A stretch of 64,000 nt of DNA from Fasciolopsis buskii. Lineage: Eukaryota; Platyhelminthes; Trematoda; Plagiorchiida; Fasciolidae. Position numbers and translations under genes: made by a program. The stretch covers positions 19,453 to 83,452 of the forward strand of contig LUCM01005116.1 of assembly GCA_008360955.1 (NCBI GenBank), read 5' to 3'. The notes under the pieces are model-generated. The model saw nothing but the letters and a program-made list of their open reading frames with translations, ran no database searches and was not told where the DNA came from. Positions 11,071 to 22,387 of the stretch are shown piece after piece (position 1 is the stretch's first letter; each line of letters opens with the position of its first letter).

Positions 11071-11479
11071 GGAACAAGCACGTAGCTGATCACTTAATTC
11101 GATAACTGAACTGTCACTCGCCAAATGGAAAGTGCAGCACCTTCAAAATCCTATCGTCTACTCAGCCAAAGCACCAAGAGTACATGTAAAATCATCAATG
11201 TTGAGCTTTTATTGTAATGCACTAAGTCTGTAGGACTTCACATTTCTCAAATATATTTCATAATTACGTACTGTAATCATGCTGAAAAGCGGAACTTCCC
11301 GCTGAATAGATTAGAACGGAAAAATAAAAATGTGAATCAAATAACAAAGTATCCACATTAAGCCTCATTTGTGAACACAACGCAAGTAACTGCGACTCTA
11401 AAACACTTTATTTTGACCCAACAATTTTCACTAGTTAGGTTCGCACCAGGTTTCATCACATCAGCATCCGTATTTTTCA
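11071..11479. other. Intergenic, AT-rich, no feature recognised
   Basis: This is downstream of the unknown three-exon gene and upstream of a SINE. No coding frame or shared repeat was noticed. Confidence 0.25.
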
Positions 11480-11705
11480 AATTTTTTTATGACACGGTTG
11501 GAAGATGAGTCCAATAGAAGGGACGTCCCGTAGCCAGTAGGGCCCACTACAAGAAGGGGGAATCGGCAACTTTGATCCTGAAACTTCGAGTGGCGTATAA
11601 TCCCATAAGGTCTCGCTAGGTCGGGTTGTGACCAGCAGACCTGGGATTTGAACTTCCGACTTTTTCGATGACAGACGCTTGATCCACTTGACCACCTCCG
11701 GTCAA
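11480..11705 (-). repeat. tRNA-derived SINE
   Basis: The minus strand begins near 11701 with GGAGGTGGTCAAGTGG (A-box region), followed about 40 nt later by GGAAGTTCAAATCCC (B box), then a body containing CCGATTCCCCCTTCTTG. It ends at an A/T-rich tail near 11465-11495. It shares head and body elements with the SINE at 9360-9605. Confidence 0.65.
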
Positions 11706-12582
11706 CTTATTGACAAGCCCTGATTAGCTATCACTTCATATGAAATAAGTCTAGAGCATATTGGGCCCGACGATATTTCTAGCTAGGTTCGACGGGTTCC
11801 TCATATGAGCAGTTGGCATGAAGCTCAAGTGCTTTTGGCCTCTCCTATAATAAGTCACCAAAACGCGTCGGGATTACGTGGGCGTCACCAGCTCGTAATT
11901 CGACTGAAATATCGATAGGTATAAACTTAAACAAATAAAGGCACTCTAACAAAAATCCTATTTGTATGTGCAAATTCCCCCTTCAATTACGTCTGCGCGT
12001 TATTGTCTACTTCTCACTTGAAACTTCGATTCCCCAAACAGCCGAAGCGATTATTATCCCCAGAAGTTCTTCGTCTAATACTCCAAACTCTGAGTCACTC
12101 ACTACTTTCCCCAGTGCACAACAGGATTCGCCGATTCGGATGACTTTCCACTAGATAGCAGAACTCAATACACTGAAGCATCATCAGCCGCCTGACGGTA
12201 ATCAATGGTAGTAATTTTAACGACCCTCCACTGTTACTTTTTTATTTATTCAATGTCTTTTGCGGAGTAGATAAAGATCCAAAAACTTTATTTTTCGGAC
12301 AGCTGACAAAAGTACATCAATTAAATCAGACGCATCTAAGCTACCTTTATTGACGGCGTAATGTCGCTGCTCACGAACCATCACAACCAGAACTGTTTGT
12401 GCTCAACCACGCTTTCGTTACGCCTACGGTGCGCCTGACGAGTCGCTCCTGATTGTCTCAGAGTTTGAGATAATCCATGTCTCGTCTTGGCCAAATTTCA
12501 TTTTCCTATCCGTTGTTGGGTAGAAAGCCTGAAGAATCAGCATCATCGTAACTTAGAAATAACATCAAGTCATTGTGTAATT

Positions 12583-12584
<2 letters not shown>
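11706..12584. other. Intergenic, no feature recognised
   Basis: No gene or clear repeat was seen before the (ATC)n tail of the RTE element. Confidence 0.25.
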
Positions 12585-12630
<46 letters not shown>

Positions 12631-12631
12631 G
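12585..12631 (+). repeat. (ATC)n microsatellite, 3' tail of the RTE element
   Basis: There are about 15 perfect CAT/ATC triplets. RTE-clade elements typically end in short tandem repeats rather than poly(A). The same CAT-rich run marks the 3' ends of the related fragments at 57816 and 63499. Confidence 0.85.
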
Positions 12632-12812
12632 TTCAGCGTTAAGCAGCAAGGCAAGCCTCACTGACCGCTGCCTTTCCCCAGAGTAACACGTTTATATAGA
12701 AAGGGTGAATATCCAACGGGAACAGAGAGTAGACTTACACATGCGGCAAAAGATAAGATGCTGCTGCAGCCAACACAAGAAACACAGTCTAACTGTGCAA
12801 ACGCATGTGTTT

Positions 12813-15800
12813 TCAATCATACGGATTCGATTGAAAATGACGGAACGATCGCCACTGTTCACGGTTCACTACCATATTCTTCAGTGTCTCCAGCCAGCAA
12901 GTCGACAAGTCTTTCGGACCCCAACCCAGAAGAAGTGAGACACCTACTTTACCTAAATTCGCTGTACATTTTCTCATCCCACGTTGCCACGTCATCTGTT
13001 GGCCTCCACGTGGCTTTCTCCGCTCCGTGAGAAGAACAGAAAATAGCACACGATACGGTAGACGAGTGTTCGACATACACAACACGTGACCCGACCAGCG
13101 TAGTCTACTAAGTTTCATAGGCTGAAACAAACTATTCTCAGAAGTGGCACCCAATACCAGATTCCTGACATCCACATCACTCACCCGGTCACTCCAGTCA
13201 TTCCTAGCCATACTGCGTAAACATCGGTTGTCGAAAACCTCCAACCGACGAACATCGCCCACACGCATACTCCACGTCTCGCAACCGTACAACAGAACTG
13301 AACGCACTGCAGCACAGTACACACAACCTTTCAACTTCAGTGAAATATCAGGCCGACGAAACAAGTGCTTCAGTCCAGTGTAAGCTGCCCGAGCCTTGGA
13401 TATACGCATACTTACCTCCAATCCCGAGCTACCATCGTTGGACACACAGCTACCAAGGTAGGTGAAACGGTCCACAATCGTTAGTTCCTCTCCATTCAAT
13501 ATCAAGTTCGGCACTGGTGACCTTCAGTCTTGTAACAGCACTTTGCACTCTGAAGGTGTAAGGCATATGCCAAACCGAGCTACAGACCTCGACAGTCTAT
13601 CTAGTGCCCTTTGTGCATGGTCCGCAGACTCGAACAGGCACACGAAGTCGTCTGCGTAATCTAGGTCGCGTAGCTTCCCTCCACCTTCCAGTTCGACTCC
13701 TACATCCCGAAGACCTCCTAAAGCATCTTCCATCACCTCGTCCACGAAGAATTTGAACAAGAATGGAGAGATGGGACACCCTTGTCGAACGCCACTAGTC
13801 GTTTCGAATGAACGTAACAGTTCACCGTATACCCTCACGCGACCATAGTTATGCGAGTACAATGCACGCAACAGGTTCACAAACTTAGTTGGCATACCCT
13901 TCCGGTGGAGAGCACTGAGTAGTGCTGGTCCATTCACGGAATCGAAAGCACCTTTCAAGTCGAGGAAGACTACGATCGTAGGGCGGCAGTGCGTGTGGCG
14001 CGTTTCGAGTATCTGCCGAAAAGTGAATATCTGGTCGGTGCAACCTCGACCTGGCCGAAATCCGGCCTGTTGTTCGCGGATATCACTCTCGCGAATCGGT
14101 GCCAAACGGCGCAGCATTATCGAGGCTAACATCTTAGTAACTATCGGAATTAAACTAATCCCACGATGATTGCTACACTCACTCCGTGTACCCTTCTTGA
14201 AGATGGGTATAATCAGTGACTTACCCCACGATGGCGGGATACGCTCCTCGTTCCAAATATCATGAAGCAAGGAGGTAAGTGACTTCACCAGAGGTTCTCC
14301 ACCCAATTTGAAGAGAACTGGGGGAAGGTCATCGGGACCGGCAGCTTTTCCCCTCTTCAGAAGCCGAATATTCCACTCCACTTCCACTTCCGTTGGGGGA
14401 TCAAGTGACACCTCCCAAGGATTCACAGCTCCAGACGTCAGACTAAATACGTTAGCGTATGGCCAGCTAAACTGATCCTTGAAACGTTCTGTCCAACGGT
14501 CCAGTCTTTCCTGTCTACCGTGAATGAGCTCCCCAGTCCTATCGCACACGACTTCACTAACTGAAGTTCGCCGCCCACCGTTGTCGCGTATAAGCTTAAA
14601 CAGTCTTTGACTGTTACCTGAAGCGGATGCCACTTCCGTCACTTCGGCTACCTTAACCCACCAGTTTTCGCGATTATTCCTAAGGCTTATCGACAACTGA
14701 CGCTGCAACTGCCGACGCATTTTATTCACTTCCTTGTAGTTAGGGAGCTTGCGTTTTTGCTCCATTAGACCCAGCGTCCCTTGTGAGATCCAGTATCTTT
14801 GATGAACACTAGATCTAGGACCACAGGCGAAATCTGCTGCCGAATTCATACCCTGCTTTGTCTGATCGCACTGATCGCCTACATTGCTGCTCGTGGAAGT
14901 TCTTAGTTCCTCGGATAGTTTCTGTTCGTAGCTGTTGCGAACAGCCGAATCAGACAAACGTTCGGCAGCCAGTCGGGTTTGTGGCCTGCGTCGATAGCCA
15001 TTGAGCTGCAGCAAAAATCGCATCAAGACTAACGCATGGTCCGATTCGACGTACATGGTCCAGTATGATCTACAGTTATGGACAGAACCGCGCCAACGGT
15101 AGCTAACTGCGATATGGTCAATCTGACTCAAAGTACCTGTCGAGTTAGAGCACCATCTCGCAGTGCGACGCGAACCGCGTCGGAAATGCGTACTAGATAG
15201 GAATAAATGATTATCTGCGTAGAATTGGAGAATTCTTTCCCCGTTGTCTGTTCGCTGTGAAGGCAAGGCCCATCGCCCACCTAAACAGGACTCCGATGCA
15301 CTCAGTTTTCCAACTTGTGCATTAAAGTCACCTGCTACCACTACAATGTCAGAGCGTTTGTTCTTCCGAACAAGAGTGACGAGGTCATCGTAAAACTTGT
15401 CTTTCTCCATGTCAGTGCTGCAGTCTGTTGGAGCGTATGCCGAGATAACAAATAAACTGCGCTTAACACTACTATCCTTTCGGACGCCGACTGATCCCTG
15501 CAGTCTCATGGCGCACAAGCGACTGTTAACTGGGATCCAATCTAGAAGGGCTGCTTGAGCCTTCTCACTTAAGGCTATTTCTATACCGCGTTGACCCACA
15601 GCTTGGGCTGCTTCATCTCCTGATGTGCGAACAAAATATCTTGTCGAGACGTTTGGCGCAGTTAGTTGAATTACTCTACTCAAATCCTGAATTCGTGTTT
15701 CACTCACACAGCAGACATCAATCGAAAGTGAGTCCACTGTCAGAGCCAAACACGCCTGTTGGTCAGCCTGCATTAAAGTGCGCACATTGAAGGAACCCAG

Positions 15801-16109
15801 ATGCAGAGGCTGACGAATCTTGGGAAAATGTGAGCTAGCAGACTGAAAACCACCTACTACACTACTTGACAACGAACCCTTGCGTGTATCGGGCGTGTTA
15901 TCAATGGAGATACTAAGGGTAGGCAGAACGGGCAAACAGATTGGGTTGGAGACAGAAAAAACATGTTGAATAAAATAGAGGGAACTCTGAGCAGTAGCAT
16001 ACTTATCACTACCCATCCCACATGCGCTCGATGCAATGGGCAGCGCAGTCTTGATTAGCCTGCGCGACGACCGATGCAGTATGGAATTATTTGTAGGCGT
16101 GTAACTCAT
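12813..16109 (-). pseudogene. RTE ORF: AP endonuclease-reverse transcriptase, one in-frame stop
   Basis: A single frame runs 16109 to 12813 (about 1,098 codons) with one TGA at 13526-13524. The first ATG is at 16109; the open frame extends upstream without another ATG. The APE-type endonuclease has LGSFNVRTLMQ, VSETRIQD, VVAGDFNAQVGK and SDHALVL. The RT has KRGKAAGPDDLPP, IPIFKKGT, CSNHRGISL, EQQAGFRPGRGCTDQIFTF, VVFLDLKGAFDSVN, SGVRQGCPISPFLF and the catalytic LDYADDF. The C-terminal domain has RFTYLGSC, RSVLLYGCETW and ARNDWSDRV. The TGA falls in LLQD-stop just after the RT, where related elements usually carry Trp (LLQDW), so TGG to TGA is likely. As it stands the product would lack the C-terminal domain. 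Confidence 0.9.
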
Positions 16110-16479
16110 GGGGAATAATGAACGGGTACTGCTAGGGAGTCCAGCCACTAAGCAGAAGAACGATTAGGATTCTCAACAAAGCTTTTGGTTCTGACAAGAA
16201 CCTGACCGCAAGGCAGCGTGGTACAGCTGAGTGGGCGCCCATCTACTTCGATCAATCAGTCTTCTACTCGTTTTTACGACTTAGCTGCTAACTCAGATCA
16301 ACCCCCAACTTGGAGGACCAGGAGACTACTTCGTCAGGCTTCTACCCATTGACCTTCCAGGCATAATTGGACCTTCGGCTTGAGATAAGCCATCCTGTAT
16401 AGCTCGTTGGATCATGGAGGCACGCAAGCCGTCACACCACGTCAAGGTGTAGTCTCGTTGTGTAATTTTGTAGATCATC

Positions 16480-17200
16480 AGATATCTTGTATGAGTCCGA
16501 GTCCTGCTAACACAGCACCACTTGAGCTGACTTATCGCTTCTTCCGTCAACTCTAACCAAACCGGTTCAAGTCGACTGTGAAACGAAGCAAAATGACTGG
16601 CATGTGACAAACCTATGACGCCGTAAGATGGCTCATTTCTTTCGGCTAAGTATTTAGGACGGATTGTAAGACTGACCAAAAATTTAGGCGCCAGTACTAC
16701 ATTGAAATCCTTTTTGCGGTTTTGGGGTTCCAAAATGTGGAGCAATAGTGTCCTGCGAGTTACTCCCAGCCAGGTTTTCAGTCGGAATACCCCCCTCAGC
16801 AATACCTGGCGCACCGAACTACGTAGCAACGAAAGAAGCAGACTATTCAACGCTCAGATCTATTGCACCGTATTGTTTCATATATGACTTTTGTGGGCAT
16901 ATAAGCTGGCATTCCAGCCAAAATGTATCCATTCAGTACCACCAGAAACAAAAAATGCCATCTGGCCGGTGCAAAAAATCCACATTTCTTATGAACTACA
17001 CAGACTAACCTGAAGCTCCATGAGAAAAAAAAAGTGCATCTGCATAAAATGAGATTTTATTGTTCACTACATGGCACCAAGCTATGCAAGCCAAGTCAAC
17101 TAATCACTTCATAAACCACGAAGCTAAAGCTCAGGTGATACATAGCCACTGAAATAATCGCAAAATATGAAAATCGTCGGTTCATTTTGGAGTAAATATC
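16480..17200. other. Spacer between RTE copies
   Basis: A long antisense frame ends at 16850, but its residues do not resemble a known domain apart from the part overlapping the RTE 5' UTR. The rest has no recognised feature. Confidence 0.3.
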
Positions 17201-17935
17201 GGCCGGTTTCAGTTTCGCTTTCAACAAACATCAGCCTTGCACTTACATGCTTTGCATTAGGTTACTACCTCAGAACATCGTACACTCATAAGTCAAATAG
17301 GAAGAGAAATGGAAGGTAGTAAGTGAAAGTTTCGTCCTGAGGACGAAAGGTTTCAACTGTGATTACGAAACTAACCGAAACACTAACCATATATTTTAAT
17401 GCCTCCAAACGTCGCACAGGATATCCGAGCCCCAACACATTCATCTTACTTGATCCAGTTCAGTTGATATATCATTCACCTTCACCAACATGCTTTGGTT
17501 TTGGTTGCTACCTCACAGCACTGTCTACTCAAAACAGATGAGAACAAGAAATAATGGAACACTGACTGCAAAAAAAGATTGAACAACTACACAGAAGAGG
17601 GAAGATTTCGAATGCAAGAACACCACTGACTGCATTAATGAACCACACCGCCTGTTGTCTCCAACCCTCAACTAGGGGGATCTCGTGGTCCCCAATCCGG
17701 AATTCTAACTGCACCTACATCAGTATGCTTACTGGCTAAGGTTTTCGCCATGTCATCGACTGGCCACTTCGACTCACTCTCCAACAAACGCTTTCCTCAG
17801 AGACCAGTGTGCTGTGAGGCAGTCGTTTTGTGGGCATGCGCCAAACATGTCCCAACCACCCTAACATATTCTGACTCCGTGTCTGGCCTTAAGATTAAAC
17901 CCTAGGATCCAGTACGTTAAACTTAACCCCGAGTT
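17200..17935 (-). repeat. RTE-type 3' UTR repeat (copy 2) with a partial tandem duplication
   Basis: 17500-17935 is homologous to 5230-5650. A second, shorter version of its beginning (a TTACTACCTCAGAACATCG-like stretch at about 17245-17330) lies just before it and parallels GCTACCTCACAGCACTGTC at 17508. The block abuts RTE C-terminal coding remnants at 17934 on the minus strand. Confidence 0.6.
17330..17348. other. Perfect 8-bp hairpin with 3-nt loop
   Basis: TTTCGTCC (17330-17337) and GGACGAAA (17341-17348) are perfect inverted repeats around TGA, inside the RTE-type UTR repeat. The GTCC/GGACGAAA half resembles stem II plus GAAA of hammerhead ribozymes, but the CUGAUGA core is absent. Its role is unknown. 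Confidence 0.5.
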
Positions 17936-19200
17936 ACTGAGGAACTTTTCCTACTATAATACGGGGACAACGGAGTTCCATCATCAAACGTTGTCGCATA
18001 TCTCCTAATGGCCATATTTCCGAGCGGCATAGCAGGACCGGCCTCAAAGTGGCCAGGAAAACTCGAAGTTTGATGGATAATCCAGTGTATCGCCGACACC
18101 GCAGATGTCTCAAGTTGGTGAGTGTCAATTCAGCCTTGTTTATGTACCGAAACACTTCATCCGATATACGATTACCTGATGACATGCAGCTATCCCGGTA
18201 ACTAAATGTATCTATCTCGTCCAATCCTTCTCCAATAGGTACAAAGCGCAGCTTCGAGCCAATGAAATATCGACAGCATTTTGTACTTCGAGGATGCAAA
18301 ACTCAGTATATCAATATCACCACTATCGCATGAGAATAAGGCTATCAGCATTATCACCTCAATGATAAAACTGAAAAGGTAAAAGGAGAAAACCCTAGCA
18401 AACACCACTTCTCCTAGTGAAATCAGATAAAACACCATCGTTAGCACGAACCCTATCCTCATGGTCCATAGGAAAATCGAGAAGAGTTTCTTTGGCACGT
18501 CCTTCAACGAGAACCATCACCAATGATCAACGGAGATAAAAAAAAATCCCACGGAGGTCGCATACCCATGGAACGTGTGCCCATAGACTAACATTTTTCG
18601 TAAAGTGAATATTTGGCCAATATAACTTTGATCCCATTGGAAACCGCTCTGCTTCTCACGCATACATCTTTTGCAGGCACTAGAAAATCGGTGAGCAACT
18701 TGGATGTGTTGCTTACTAAGCAAGTTCCTGTGAATTTCACCTGGAGGTCCACCACCTTTCTTGTAAACCACCGATTCAAACCAGTCCTTGGAAATTTGTT
18801 TCCTTGCCCAGATTGGTCCCAGAAGTTTTGTCAACTCCGACGTTAAACTTTACATTATGGCCAGCTGCGTTATGCCTTTTTAGAAAAACTACCTCATTGA
18901 TCACCTCTAGTTCCGGCGGAGGAATATTATGCAGCTATTTTAGTTTACTTCCAGGCATAGGTGGAAGGTCCATAATGGAGGTGGGCCAACTAAACTCCTC
19001 TTTAAATTGCTCTCCCCAACGTTACCGAATGTGAATAAGCGAGCCGTCGGACTTCTCGATCACATCGCTTCGGAATTACGTGCGTCTATCGAAACAAATG
19101 ACCACTGTCTATTGCCACTAGGAAATAGGAGATACTCTCGCTCTGCTTCCCATTCATTCAAGAAAACACCAAACCCAAATTCGTCTCAGTAATTTTCCGC
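17934..19200 (-). mobile_element. RTE copy of a second family: RT and C-terminal remnants
   Basis: In minus-strand order: IEKSDGSLIHIR and WGEQFKEEFSWPTS (about 19080-18990; compare WTERFKDQFSWPYAN), then PPPELEVINEVVFLKRHNAAG (compare LLKRGKAAG), then IFTLRKMLVYGHTF (RT), and finally GLDEIDTFSYRDSCMSSG with ATLRPVLLCRSEIW (compare TIVDRFTYLGSCVSND and AAVRSVLLYGCETW) at 18240-18000. Stops and deletions throughout make it a decayed element. Confidence 0.75.
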
Positions 19201-19504
19201 ACGTCAATCCCCTTCTGTCTTGGAGCCTCTCTCTCGAGTATCTTTTCCTTCCTCTTTTGAACCTATACTAAATGACAATGTCCGGTTTTTCACTTGGGCG
19301 GCCAACGCGATGTTTGCTGTGTTCTCTAAATCAAATGTCTCAAATGGTTGTATCTCTTCCCAATCTGCAGTTTCTGAGACGATAAAAGGAGCATGTTTAC
19401 AAGTTCCGTGACAACTGACGGATCTGATACATCACCCTAATAAGAAGGGTGAAATCAAAAGCAGTGAAAAGAGCAACAGTAACAGTAGACAGTAGCTTGC
19501 TATC

Positions 19505-19672
19505 GTCTACTCGTTACCACACTTGACCTTATGAAGTCCTATACTGTTTCAAGCTACTCTTCGTTTAAGGGCCACGGTTACCGGCTTCTCTCTTCCCGTG
19601 TAGCGGGCTCTAGAAGTTATGGGGCATGCCGCCTCCACTACACCTGCATGAAGCATGTCATAAGAGTAAAAG
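19505..19672. repeat. Non-coding repeat, copy a (pairs with 20975-21145)
   Basis: It shares with 20975-21145 the order CACTTGA-AATGA/ATGAA, a GGGCTCTAG core (19607; GGGGCTCTAG at 21078), and CATGAAGCATGTC / CATGAAGCACGTC at the right end. Its position upstream (minus sense) of RTE coding remnants suggests a 5' UTR segment. Confidence 0.5.
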
Positions 19673-19689
19673 TAAAAAGTGCGGCTTAG

Positions 19690-20230
19690 AGCCACATCAG
19701 TCCTCCAACAATATTTACACGCACCTCAAACACACCTATCCTACCGTTTAAACGATCAGGAAAAAACAGCTCACTTGGACCCTCATTCAGTAGCACAGCA
19801 TCGTTCACGTACTGTAAATCAGACCGTTTCCTGTCTAGCAAATATCAGTGCCACTATTATCACATGAGGATTAAGCAATCTCCATTACCATCTCAATGAA
19901 AAACCTGAAAAGGAAGGGTGAGAAGAGGAAACCGTGATGAACTCGAGTAAAGCATCGCCATAAGCGCAAAGCCTGTTTTGGTGGCTCGTGTGATTAGCCA
20001 AATCTTTCTGGCACACTTTTCAACCAGCAGCAACACAAAATTTCGCGATCCACTGAGTCGAACGCCGCCTCTAGAGACAGTGATCGTGGGTCTACGGGAC
20101 GTGTGCTTATATTTCAAGATGTCGCAGAGTGAATATTTGATCAATACAATCCCGCCGAGGTCGGAAGCCGATTTGGTTATCACGCGTTCACATTTTACAG
20201 ACAACAGACATTCAGTGGAAGATAATGCTA
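19690..20230 (-). mobile_element. RTE fragment, RT domain
   Basis: The minus strand reads LCDILKYKHTSRRPTITVS with remnants of the following AFDSVD motif (about 20150-20040), equivalent to FTFRQILETRHTHCRPTIVV in the large RTE. Frame shifts separate the pieces. It is a second, independent RT remnant from the one at 18.5 kb. Confidence 0.65.
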
Positions 20231-20759
20231 CTGAGGAATTCCAACGGGAAGTTTACTAAGCTGATTTCTCTGATTTTCACATGAAAACTTCAGTTTTTGT
20301 AAGTCGGTACGACCGCAGATTTATATCGGTCATATGTGAAATGTGCCTTGGCGAAGGAATCTCCGCGATTGTTGCAACAACAGGCAGTCTGACGCACAGA
20401 ACGGTAAGACTTTCTCTCAGCAGGGGATTCTGAAGGAAACACTCGTGAAGGGAAATCCGCAGCTATGTCAAGTGGGACAGCAGTTATTTTTCTGTCGTTT
20501 TATTTTCCATTTGGTTTCTTTGAATCTTGTGCTCCAAACAAACGACGAGACCAGCATGATGACACGAGATACCATTGGACCCGGGGCTTGCCCAGCTTAG
20601 GAGTGGAGCAGCTACTCGATGACGTGCGACGATCTCCCACTACTGAGAGGAGTTTTAGATACGTCTTTCTTAAATTCAACTGAAGTTTTTTTAATAGGCA
20701 AAACACTTGTCCCGCTTTTGTCAGCTAAAGTGAATTCTCAGTAAGCTAATTAGTTTGTC

Positions 20760-21145
20760 CTGTTGAACAAGGTGTAACCGGCGCGACTGATTCTCAGACT
20801 GGAGTTCGTCTGGCCTTTGCTTGTTGACCTGAGTAAATATGCGGCATAGCTATCTCGCATAGCTCTTCGTGTCCTGGAGGGACGTAAGGAATTACACAAG
20901 GCGTCTGTCGCGAAAAAGGTCGGATATTCACATCCCAGACCACCCCGATCACTGTGGTGGTACAAAGTTATCCGCTGTCGCCCGACTTATTACTACACTT
21001 GAAGTAATGAGGCTTTATGTGGTTATAGGCCGCTCCAAGTTTCAGGGTCACTGTTGTCAGTTTACCCTCTCCGTGAAGGGGGGCTCTAGTTGGTCTGGAT
21101 CACGCCTCTTCCGCTACGCTCATGCATGAAGCACGTCGCTAAAAA
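20760..21145 (-). repeat. RTE 5' UTR-like repeats
   Basis: 20830-20910 (ATAGCTATCTCGCATAGCTC, then GTCCTGGAGGGACG) parallels 16380-16440 of the RTE 5' UTR (ATAAGCCATCCTGTATAGCTC, then ATCATGGAGGCACG). 20975-21145 is copy b of the repeat at 19505-19672. No coding part is attached. Confidence 0.5.
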
Positions 21146-21534
21146 GATTCAGAAATTCTCGACGATGTACGGAACTTAGAGTGCAGCCAGAATAACCAGA
21201 ATATGTAACCCAAGCGAACGGTTGTCATGGGCCAACAGTCTGCGATGCACGCATGAGACCAAGAAAACCGAATCTATTAAACAATTAGTGACATTGTGAA
21301 ATGCTATGCAAGCCTTGAGTAGACGTATTACTTTTGAGAAAACGAGATCCAGAAGTTCCTATAAGTCGGCTTCTTTCTAGAAGTATTTTCTAATGTGCGC
21401 GGATCAACCCGGAGTGGTAGTACTAGCAAGGACCCGGCAGAGGCCTCTGCCTGTCGCTGAGCTCGACCCGATCAGTGGAAAGAACAGGCATGTAAGGTAA
21501 ATTGTATTGATCTAGGGACTAAACAATGGTCGGC
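21146..21534. other. Spacer 3' of the DnaJ gene
   Basis: No repeat or coding frame was recognised. It should contain the 3' UTR of the minus-strand DnaJ gene; no canonical AATAAA was seen close to the stop. Confidence 0.3.
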
Positions 21535-22167
21535 CTACTCCGACTTCGAAGTAGCAATAAGTTTTATCGGTTCCTCCGATATTTTGATGCAGATATATGC
21601 GATAAAAAGACCATAAATGACTACCCCGTAAATCACAAAAGCAAGTTTTCGCTTGTCTTCTCTGTACTCCAAAGCGGTCTTGATGATCTCAGGATCGCAC
21701 TGGCGGAACCAAGCATCATTCAATGCTCTGTTGTAGTGTTTGACGTAGAACGATGAGAAATTATCGTTGGTATGTATGGCATCCGCAGAAAAACCATAGT
21801 CGACGGCACCAGCGAACTCTGGCGTCGAACCACCAGGGTTGACGAGTCCGCGGTCATAATCCTTCCGTTTTTGAGGATTTCCTAGAATCTCATAAGCTTT
21901 GGCCAATTCTTGAAACTTAACACGGGCATCTGGGTCATTAGTCACATCAGGATGGTAAAGTTTTGAAAGACGATAAAATGCCTCCTTGATTTCTTGATGC
22001 GTAGAATCTTGTTTCAAACCAAAAACCTTGTAAAGTGATGCGCTGCTTGCCTTCACTGCATAAAGTCTAGTTGCACCAGCGAAGGCAGATAACCGAGGAG
22101 CAAAGATAACCCATTTTCCTAGTGCGAGCACCTTAACAATGTGTACATATCAAAACACACCTACCAT
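21535..22167 (-). CDS. DNAJC30: Mitochondrial DnaJ (Hsp40) protein, DNAJC30-like
   Basis: The main exon 22131-21535 encodes 198 codons. It opens with GTG, not ATG, and a stop lies just upstream in frame. An ATG at 22167-22165 is followed directly by GTAGGT, and a 33-bp GT-AG intron (22164-22132) joins it in phase 0 to GTG, so the start is M-VLALGKW. The N-terminus is basic and hydrophobic (VIFAPRLSAFAGATRLYAV), as in mitochondrial targeting peptides. The J domain covers about residues 33-97, with the HPD motif (LYHPDVT) at about 61-63 that stimulates Hsp70 ATPase. One membrane segment (AFVIYGVVIYGLFIAYICI) lies near residues 165-183. The total of about 199 aa, with an N-terminal J domain and a C-terminal membrane anchor, fits DNAJC30, an inner-membrane protein linked to ATP synthase and complex I maintenance. 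It looks intact. The assignment rests on architecture; another mitochondrial DnaJ is possible. Confidence 0.85.
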
Positions 22168-22387
22168 CAAGAAGAGGGGAACAGCCTAGTAGCACAACGC
22201 GCGAATCAGTTCCGTTCAGATGTCACAAAGCGCTAGTGACTTCAACGGTAAATCGAGCTACCAGAGCTTCTTCGAGATTTAGCTTCCGCACCCTCCAGTT
22301 TTGTTTTCACGTTCCAATTTGCTTTGCCACAGAAGCTATGTAACCACTGAAACGCAGAGACAATAGAGCCCCTTCGCAACCTTGAGG
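22168..22387. other. 5' flank of the DnaJ gene
   Basis: This is a short interval between the DnaJ start and a CR1 remnant, and presumably holds the promoter. No motif was identified. Confidence 0.3.

Larger units (their letters stand above)
12585..16480 (-). mobile_element. Near full-length RTE-clade non-LTR retrotransposon
   Basis: The minus-strand element has a 5' UTR from about 16480 (shared with 8305-8480), one long ORF (16109-12813), a 3' UTR with a CAGCGTTAA-type motif shared with the 57.8- and 63.5-kb copies, and an (ATC)n tail. It moves by target-primed reverse transcription: the endonuclease nicks DNA and the RT copies the RNA at the nick. It is the youngest-looking RTE in the window, with long intact frames. 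Target-site duplications were not identified by eye, and the exact 5' limit is uncertain. Confidence 0.88.

Noticed and set aside
12585..12631. CAT repeats as a poly-His or CRISPR-like or coding repeat
   Set aside because: It is a simple triplet run at the 3' end of an RTE element, found at the ends of two other copies as well; it has no spacers and no open frame of interest.
13462..13659. Plus-strand frame starting MKRSTIVSSSPFNIKFG
   Set aside because: It is antisense to the RTE C-terminal domain, and a similar antisense frame at 2974-2624 reflects another RTE copy.
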